Shown here: in pieces, positions 55,935-64,000 of the stretch
How positions within the stretch are numbered: position 1 is the stretch's first letter
How the letters are laid out: each line of letters opens with the position of its first letter
Assembly (NCBI GenBank): GCA_019614645.1
Contig: JABWDB010000011.1
Location: 6,645,501 to 6,709,500 of the forward strand
Length of the DNA stretch: 64,000 nt
Direction of reading: 5' to 3'
Source: Stratiolaelaps scimitus
Lineage: Eukaryota > Arthropoda > Arachnida > Mesostigmata > Laelapidae
Translations under genes and position numbers: made by a program
Notes under the pieces: model-generated
The model's input: only the letters and a program-made list of their open reading frames with translations
Told to the model about the DNA's origin: nothing
Database searches by the model: none

Positions 55935-58900
55935 CTTAGCTATAGTAAACCCTTCGTTCGTAAGCTCTAAATTTTGTGCTAAATGTGCGAAATTATGATG
56001 ATCAATCAATTACAGTATTGATGCATATCAAGCGCGATCACCCGTGTCGCACCTTATAAGAATGACAACGAATGCAAAACACACAGTAGATGCGGAAATA
56101 GAATGTCATAATCAAAGGCCACTTCAGATAAGGGTAGACAAATAATAAAATGTAAAGTCAATTGCCCAATCAGTTGCGTTGACCGACTCATCAAAAAATG
56201 GATTCGCTTTCTGCTGAGAGCGAAGGTAACACCTGAAATCCACGTGGCTGGCCCAATCAAGGGCAGGCGAAGCCGCTGCTGCGGCTAAGGATTACCTGGA
56301 GAGTTTACGCCTAAACTGCAGCTGGTAAACGTATATAGAACAGGTTATGTTGTATATCAGCGGCCGTCATTTTTGACGAACGTTATTTCGCCACGGGGTT
56401 TTCCTAACAAGTGTCGCAACGCCAAACGCCAGATGTGCACACCGGACAAAAAATGTATCTACGTTGTATATTTCGCATCGTGAACGGTTCATGTGAATGT
56501 TCTTTTGGGTGAGTGGACATGGTGTGAATGTTTTAGTGACCGCATGTCCCAAGCATCAATAGCCTAGCAACTATGAGGTGGTTCCCGATCGCAGCAATGT
56601 TGGTCGTCACCACGGCCTGCACAGGCGACGCAGCCGTCACCCAAACCATTACGAATATCGGTAGGTGAACTCTGTGTGTGTGTCGTACGATCAATTGGCT
56701 CTGAACGGTGATAATATAGTTAGTCCCAGGGTCATCCCAGATACCGGGGCAGGTTAGTAGCAAACAAATAGATGATAATACACCGCCGAATTTATTTCAT
56801 AATTGCCTTCGGGTGAGTGACTTTCCACATAACTACAGGAACAGCTTGTTCCAGTAGTGCTTAATATCCAAGTAGCGGTATGGCTATCAAAATAACTTGG
56901 GCACACTTCTACAACAGAACAAATTCGTGAGAGTTCCATGTCTACGAGCGACTGTGCCATTGACTAACACCATTTACACTACTCCTGAGTTCAAACTCTA
57001 TTTATTGTTCGCCGTTGTCGCAGATCCGGGACGCTTGTAAGCGATGCAATAAGCGATTGATTGATTGATTGATTGACAACACATCATTCGAGGGCAAGGG
57101 CAGAAGGGTGATCATGTTCCAAATCCAGTTTCGCATATGTAATAGCAGACAATTTCATGAATACTTTAGGTCTCAAATATCTCTGTATTGAACTAGAACA
57201 AAGCCCGATGCCATATCAGGGGGCTCGTTTTAGGGTCGTTTCACAGGGCTACAGAACCTTGCAAAATGGATAACGAAGATGGAGTTCTAGTTCTTCGGAA
57301 GTTACCATTAGCTATGTTCTTGCGCCAATGCTACGTCACAAGTCCTTCGACCGACGTGGAAATAGTTCGAAACTCTGCCTGATAACTCACGTATTCAACC
57401 CAAAAATACGTTCCGAGTAAGCCCCTGGAGCCTCACAGGCCGTTACTTCTGTGACGTTTCATAACGCAACTCAGTTGCGTTATACGTCAAACTTTATTTC
57501 GACATTGCATTGCATTACACAAGCACAATACTGATCTACTTTTGGGCAGATCTAACTGGATGGGCAGACTCTCTATCCCTTTTCCAATCATGTCTCATGC
57601 TACGGACGTTGAGGTGAAGGTTTTGTTGGCTTATTAAAGGAACAGCAGTTTTATAATGCTCTCTTACCAATCATGTCACTGGGCGCGAACCTGCCGGTAA
57701 CCGGGGTTATCTGAAAACTCTCCATCCTTGTCCATTCATAAGGTTGATAAGCATCAAACCCTTACACCGGTAGGTACCGTTGACCAGTCTGCTGAGCGAG
57801 CTGGAAGAAACAAATCGTGTAAAAAAAGCGGAGAAGGGTCTTTTGTTTCAACTCTAATCAACCTTGCTCATTGTTTCCAATGTGATACACAGAGTGTCCT
57901 TTCATAAGGGGGAGGAATTCCCACGAAAAGTGTCCTTGTTCAATTTTTGTGGGGATTCGAGAAGGGTTGATTGAATAATTACCTAATAGTTAAAATTAGT
58001 TAGCAGACGAATATATCCTAAATACCGTTCTACAGTGATAAGCGTCCGTCTCGCTGTTATACAATGCCAATTGAGATTCGTATATTCATGTATGCCGTTG
58101 TGTGTTCTCTTTAAATGTACAATGTGTTTTTGCTGTAACTTGCTTGTGTAAACGTGCTTTCAGGCATCGGCCCCATTAAAAACAACTCGAAACAGCCTTT
58201 TCTTCGTGCAGAACATTGCCACTCGTGGAAGACAAATTGTACGAAGGAAAACGGAAAATGTTATGTAATGTCCGATTGCCTCACGCCCGAGGAACAGGCA
58301 GAGGTGGTCCAGGTGGATCTAAAAACGGTACTTCTTGTTTTTTCAATTTATTAACACCTATGCTTTAGTCTCTTCTCAGGTGCTACTTGAAAGAGTGCGT
58401 CTCAAAAGAAACCAAATAGATAAATTCGTGGGGTATAGGTATATATATACATATATGTATTATATATGTATACACGATTCGGTCTAAATGTACAATAGGC
58501 TAATTTTGTTCTGCGCTAACATGTACCGTAGTATTATTATGTATAATTGTGTTCCTGTGTTTGACTGAGCGAAATTAACGTTCATATTATTTTGAACGGG
58601 ACAAAATTTCTCTCAGAGTACAGGCGTTACAAGGGTTTTGTTTATGACGTGGTTTCAGTAATGCCTTTGATGTTATTTCTTCACGGGCGTATGTGTTAGA
58701 GTATTTCTTAACTCTTCTCTACTGCCGGTGGGGAACTTAGCCGAGAAGTTGAAGTCAACCTACTACATACCCGTATCTTATCAATCTCTTGCCTAGGGCA
58801 GGACTGTAAACACTGCGGTAAACGGTATCCCTGTGGATTAACCTGCATGAGAGAGTCTGCGAGAGAGAGTGAGGAAGATCCGTAGGCCATCAGTGTCAAC

Positions 58901-59655
58901 GCCTTTCCGAGAAAAGTGTGCGGCGAAGTAACAACCTGCGTCGAGGATCTAGCCACACACTACTAGCTCCATATATAGTAGTATCAAAAGAGGCACTGCT
59001 GACTAGCTTGCTTTGTTGTCTCCAACAAGCATTTCCTAAAAGTCATATTCAAATCCTGCTATATAGTCCTGCTCGAGTCCGCCATGAAGATTCCCATTTA
59101 TGTCTGTCCCACAGTACTATTGCAAATACCTCAGTGTGAAGCCTGGTCTGCATGAGCATTCTCTGTCTTAAAAAAAATTATATACAAATCAGTAACTGTA
59201 GCTTCGTAAAAGGCCAGATCTTGGGATAACGGTTCATGGATTTATCATGGCGGTAAAGAATCAACCAGCGACAATCGAGTTTCTTGCAAAAATTATCGCC
59301 CTTTTGTCCTAACCCATGTTTTGTATTCAAGGGTCTATTGTACAAGGGACGTGAAGCGTCGAATGTTTAAACACGTAAATTTTTTCCTGCATTAAAGGAG
59401 AATTATTAGAATATAGAGCCGCTACTATTATTTTGTGCCCTGTAAGAGTGATATGTGAGCTAATTAAATTGCCGATCTTTTGTAATTTTGTGCAAGCAAT
59501 CATTCTCCAATCATTTTCTTATACCTTTCAGAAAGAGAAAGAGTTATCGAACGACATAATCGATCGCCTCACGCTTATCATTATTAAGTCGATGAGGAAA
59601 ATATTCAACAAGGAAATGGTGACTGAGTCTTCGACAGCAACAGCCAATTACAGTA
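55712..59655 (+). repeat. Duplicated block, copy B
   Basis: Matches copy A from 29411 onward. Exons 1 and 2 differ by only three amino-acid changes across about 85 codons. Intron 2 is 1204 bp here against 6589 bp in copy A; the two insertions in A account for nearly all of the difference. Short repeats differ in length (a longer GATT run, a shorter GT run), as expected from slippage. Confidence 0.85.
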
Positions 59656-62600
59656 CCTCAACCAGCGAAGAGAGTACTTTAACGACCGAATGGAGCACCT
59701 CAGCTTCCGAGGGAAGCACCGCAACGAGTGAAGTAAGTTCCTCAACGAGTGAAGGGAGTTCCACATCGAGTGAAGGGAGTTCCACAACGAGTGAAGGGAG
59801 TTCCTCAACGAGTGAAGGGAGTTCCTCATCCACTGAACAGAACACCGCAACGAGTGAAGGGAGTTCCTCATCCACTGAACAGAACACCGCAACGAGCGAA
59901 GGAAGCACCTCAACGACCGAAGGAAGCACCTCAACGACCGAAGGAAGCACCTCAACGACCGAAGGAAGCACCTCAACGACCGAAGGGAGCACCTCAACGA
60001 CCGAAGGAAGCACCTCAACGACTGAAGGGAGCACCTCAACGATCGAGGGAAGCACCTCAACGAACGAAGGAAGCACCTCAACGACCGAAGGGAGCACCTC
60101 AACGACCGAAGGAAGCACTTCAACGACCGAAGGGAGCACCTCAACGACCGAAGGAAGCACCTCAACGACCGAAGGGAGCACCTCAACGACCGAAGGGAGC
60201 ACCTCAACGACCGAAGGAAGCACCTCAACGACCGAAGGGAGCACCTCAACGACCGAAGGAAGCACCTCAACGACAGAGGGAAGCACCTCAACGACCGAAG
60301 GAAGCACCTCAACGAGTGAAGGGAGCACCCCGACGACTGAAGGAGACACATCAACGACTGAAGGGAGCACCCCGACGACTGAAGGAGACACATCAACGAC
60401 TGAAGGGAGCACCCCGACGACTGAAGGAGACACATCAACGACTGAAGGGAGCACCCCGACGACTGAAGGAGACACATCAACGACTGAAGGAACTACCTAC
60501 GCTACTGAAGGGAGCACCGCAACGAGTGAAGGAACTACCTACGCTACTGAAGGGAGCACCGCAACGAGTGAAGGAACTACCTACGCTACTGAACGGAGCA
60601 CCGCAACGAGTGAAGGAACTACCTACCCCACTGAAGGGAGCACCGCAACGAGCGAAGGAACTACCTACCCCACTGAAGGGAGCACCGCAACGAGCGAAGG
60701 AACTACCTACCCCACTGAAGGGAGCACCGCAACGAGTGAAGGAACTACCTTCCCCACTGAAGGGAGCACCGCAACGAGTGAAGGAACTACCTACGCTACT
60801 GAAGGGAGCACCGCAACGAGTGAAGGAACTACCTACCCCACTGAAGGGAGCACCGCAACGAGTGAAGGAACTACCTACGCCACTGAAGAGAGCACCGCAA
60901 CGAGCGAAGGAACTACCTACCCCACTGAAGGGAGCACCGCAACGAGCGAAGGAACTACCTACCCCACTGAAGGGAGCACCGCAACGAGTGAAGGAACTAC
61001 CTTCCCCACTGAAGGGAGCACCGCAACGAGTGAAGGAACTACCTACCCCACTGAAGGGAGCACCGCAACGAGTGAAGGAACTACCTACCCCACTGAAGGG
61101 AGCACCGCAACGAGTGAAGGAACTACCTACGCTACTGAAGGGAGCACCGCAACGAGTGAAGGAACTACCTACCCCACTGAAGAGAGCACCGCAACGAGTG
61201 AAGGAACTACCTACCCCACTGAAGGGAGCACCGCAACGAGCGAAGGAACTACCTACCCCACTGAAGGGAGCACCGCAACGAGTGAAGGAACTACCTTCCC
61301 CACTGAAGGGAGCACCGCAACGAGTGAAGGAACTACCTACCCCACTGAAGGGAGCACCGCAACGAGTGAAGGAACTACCTACCCCACTGAAGGGAGCACC
61401 GCAACGAGTGAAGGAACTACCTACGCTACTGAAGGGAGCACCGCAACGAGTGAAGGAACTACCTACCCCACTGAAGAGAGCACCGCAACGAGTGAAGGAA
61501 CTACCTACCCCACTGAAGGGAGCTCCGCAACGAGTGAAGGAACTACCTACGCTACTGAAGGGAGCACCGCAACGAGTGAAGGAACTACCTACCCCACTGA
61601 AGGGAGCACCGCAACGAGTGAAGGAACTACCTACCCCACTGAAGGGAGCACCGCAACGAGTGAAGGAACTACCTACGCTACTGAAGGGAGCACCGCAACG
61701 AGTGAAGGAACTACCTACCCCACTGGAGGGAGCACCGCAACGAGTGAAGGAACTACCTACGCAACTGAAGGGAGCACCGCAACGAGTGAAGGAACTACCT
61801 ACGCTACTGAAGGGAGCACCGCAACGAGTGAAGGAACTACCTACGCTACTGAAGGGAGCACCGCAACGAGTGAAGGAACTACCTACCCCACTGAAGGGAG
61901 CACCGCAACGAGTGAAGGAACTACCTACGCTACTGAAGGGAGCACCGCAACGAGTGAAGGAACTACCTACGCAACTGAAGGGAGCACCGCAACTAGTGAA
62001 GGAACTACCTACGCTACTGAAGGGAGCACCGCAACGAGTGAAGGAACTACCTACCCCACTGAAGGGAGCACCGCAACGAGTGAAGGAACTACCTACCCCA
62101 CTGAAGGGAGCACCGCAACGAGTGAAGGAACTACCTACGCCACTGAAGGGAGCACCGCAACGAGTGAAGGAACTACCTACGCTACTGAAGGGAGCACCGC
62201 AACGAGTGAAGGAACTACCTACCCCACTGAAGGGAGCACCGCAACGAGTGAAGGAACTACCTACGCCACTGAAGGGAGCACCGCAACGAGCGAAGGAACT
62301 ACCTACCCCACTGAAGGGAGCACCGCAACGAGCGAAGGAACTACCTACCCCACTGAAGGGAGCACCGCAACGAGTGAAGGAACTACCTTCCCCACTGAAG
62401 GGAGCACCGCAACGAGTGAAGGAACTACCTACCCCACTGAAGGGAGCACCGCAACGAGTGAAGGAACTACCTACCCCACTGAAGGGAGCACCGCAACGAG
62501 TGAAGGAACTACCTACGCTACTGAAGGGAGCACCGCAACGAGTGAAGGAACTACCTACCCCACTGAAGAGAGCACCGCAACGAGTGAAGGAACTACCTAC

Positions 62601-64000
62601 CCCACTGAAGGGAGCACCGCAACGAGTGAAGGAACTACCTACGCTACTGAAGGGAGCACCGCAACGAGTGAAGGAACTACCTACCCCACTGAAGGGAGCA
62701 CCGCAACGAGTGAAGGAACTACCTACGCAACTGAAGGGAGCACCGCAACGAGTGAAGGAACTACCTACGCTACTGAAGGGAGCACCGCAACGAGTGAAGG
62801 AACTACCTACGCTACTGAAGGGAGCACCGCAACGAGTGAAGGAACTACCTACCCCACTGAAGGGAGCACCGCAACGAGTGAAGGAACTACCTACGCTACT
62901 GAAGGGAGCACCGCAACGAGTGAAGGAACTACCTACGCAACTGAAGGGAGCACCGCAACTAGTGAAGGAACTACCTACGCTACTGAAGGGAGCACCGCAA
63001 CGAGTGAAGGAACTACCTACCCCACTGAAGGGAGCACCGCAACGAGTGAAGGAACTACCTACCCCACTGAAGGGAGCACCGCAACGAGTGAAGGAACTAC
63101 CTACGCTACTGAAGGGAGCACCGCAACGAGTGAAGGAACTACCTACGCTACTGAAGGGAGCACCTCAACGAGCGAAGGAACTACCTACCCCACTGAAGGG
63201 AGCACCGCAACGAGTAAAGGAACTACCTACCCCACTGAAGGGAGCACCGCAACGAGTGAAGGAACTACCTACCCCACTGAAGGGAGCACCGCAACGAGTG
63301 AAGGAACTACCTACCCCACTGAAGGGAGCACCGCAACGAGTGAAGGAACTACCTACGCTACTGAAGGGAGCACCGCAACGAGTGAAGGAACTACCTACCC
63401 CACTGAAGGGAGCACCGCAACGAGTGAAGGAACTACCTACGCTACTGAAGGGAGCACCGCAACGAGTGAAGGAACTACCTACGCTACTGAAGGGAGCACC
63501 GCAACGAGTGAAGGAACTACCTACCCCACTGAAGGGAGCACCGCAACGAGTGAAGGAACTACCTACGCTACTGAAGGGAGCACCGCAACGAGTGAAGGAA
63601 CTACCTACGCTACTGAAGGGAGCACCGCAACGAGTGAAGGAACTACCTACCCCACTGAAGGGAGCACCGCAACGAGTGAAGGAACTACCTACGCTACTGA
63701 AGGGAGCACCGCAACGAGTGAAGGAACTACCTACGCAACTGAAGGGAGCACCGCAACGAGTGAAGGAACTACCTACGCTACTGAAGGGAGCACCGCAACG
63801 AGTGAAGGAACTACCTACGCTACTGAAGGGAGCACCGCAACGAGTGAAGGAACTACCTACCCCACTGAAGGGATCACCGCAACGAGTGAAGGAACTACCT
63901 ACGCTACTGAAGGGAGCACCGCAACGAGTGAAGGAACTACCTACGCAACTGAAGGGAGCACCGCAACGAGTGAAGGAACTACCTACGCTACTGAAGGGAG
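56573..64000 (+). CDS. Mucin-like membrane protein, paralogue (gene B, runs off the window)
   Basis: Exon 1, 56573-56660 (signal peptide MRWFPIAAMLVVTTACTG); exon 2, 58164-58327 (same four-cysteine pattern); exon 3 from 59532, open to the window end. Phases match gene A exactly. The spacer after exon 2 (KEKELSNDIIDRLTLIII) is identical to gene A. The array then differs: a few SSSSTEQNTATSEG-like units, about 20 GSTSTTE heptads to about 60320, four GSTPTTEGDTSTTE units, then from 60489 at least 83 units of GTTYATEGSTATSE or GTTYPTEGSTATSE. Each unit has a tyrosine (rarely phenylalanine), unlike gene A. No stop was seen. Transmembrane and tail exons, if present, lie outside. A TATATAG at 56332-56338, changed in copy A, is a possible but distant TATA box. 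Likely O-glycosylated surface or secreted protein; function unknown. Confidence 0.72.
59820..64000 (+). repeat. Composite 21/42 bp minisatellite in gene B exon 3
   Basis: Four sub-arrays in order: 42 bp SSSSTEQNTATSEG units (59820-59900), 21 bp GSTSTTE units (to about 60320), 42 bp GSTPTTEGDTSTTE units (60321-60488), 42 bp GTTYxTEGSTATSE units (60489 onward). In the last, x is alanine or proline, and Tyr-to-Phe variants (ACCTTCCCCACT) recur near 60750, 61002, 61296 and 62388 at spacings that are multiples of 42, showing block copying. Confidence 0.95.

Noticed and set aside
59605..60480. Two minus-strand open frames in the gene B array
   Set aside because: Same effect: shadows of the plus-strand repeat.

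Overview
The window looks like arthropod nuclear DNA, most likely from a chelicerate such as a mite or tick; that lineage guess is inference. The basis is spliced genes with short exons and GT/AG introns, an arthropod-style Staufen, a mariner relic, tRNA-derived SINE-like repeats, LINE fragments, a Ty3/gypsy element and many microsatellites. No bacterial signals, CRISPR arrays, rRNA genes or convincing functional tRNA genes were seen.

Left part (1-28 kb). A minus-strand gene at 1547-3492 encodes a DHHC palmitoyltransferase closest to ZDHHC16; three exons join in phase and the last exon(s) were not found. After about 5-8 kb without a clear gene comes Staufen, on the plus strand at 11207-17768. 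Six coding exons join in phase to about 871 residues with all five dsRNA-binding domains, the second carrying a proline-rich insertion and an intron. An internally deleted mariner copy lies just upstream. From 17.8 to 28 kb there is low-complexity, repeat-rich DNA, possibly starting with a long Staufen 3'UTR.

Right part (28-64 kb). The main feature is a tandem pair of genes for very long mucin-like proteins. Gene A (30850-49511) can be assembled in phase from a signal-peptide exon, a four-cysteine exon, a 5.7 kb exon of about 235 Ser/Thr-rich heptapeptides, a small exon, a transmembrane exon and a short cytoplasmic end. Gene B (56573 to beyond 64000) has nearly identical first two exons but a different array, mostly 14-residue units, which runs off the window. 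The shared block begins near 29411 in A and 55712 in B. Copy A's second intron carries a complete, apparently young Ty3/gypsy element (32705-37840) and a short LINE insertion. Copy B keeps both empty sites, so the order of events can be read directly. Between the genes lie diverged repeats and a decayed Ser/Thr-repeat stretch on the opposite strand.

None of the mucin-like sequence was matched to a named family. The pair, with its two differently expanded arrays, is the strongest candidate for something undescribed.
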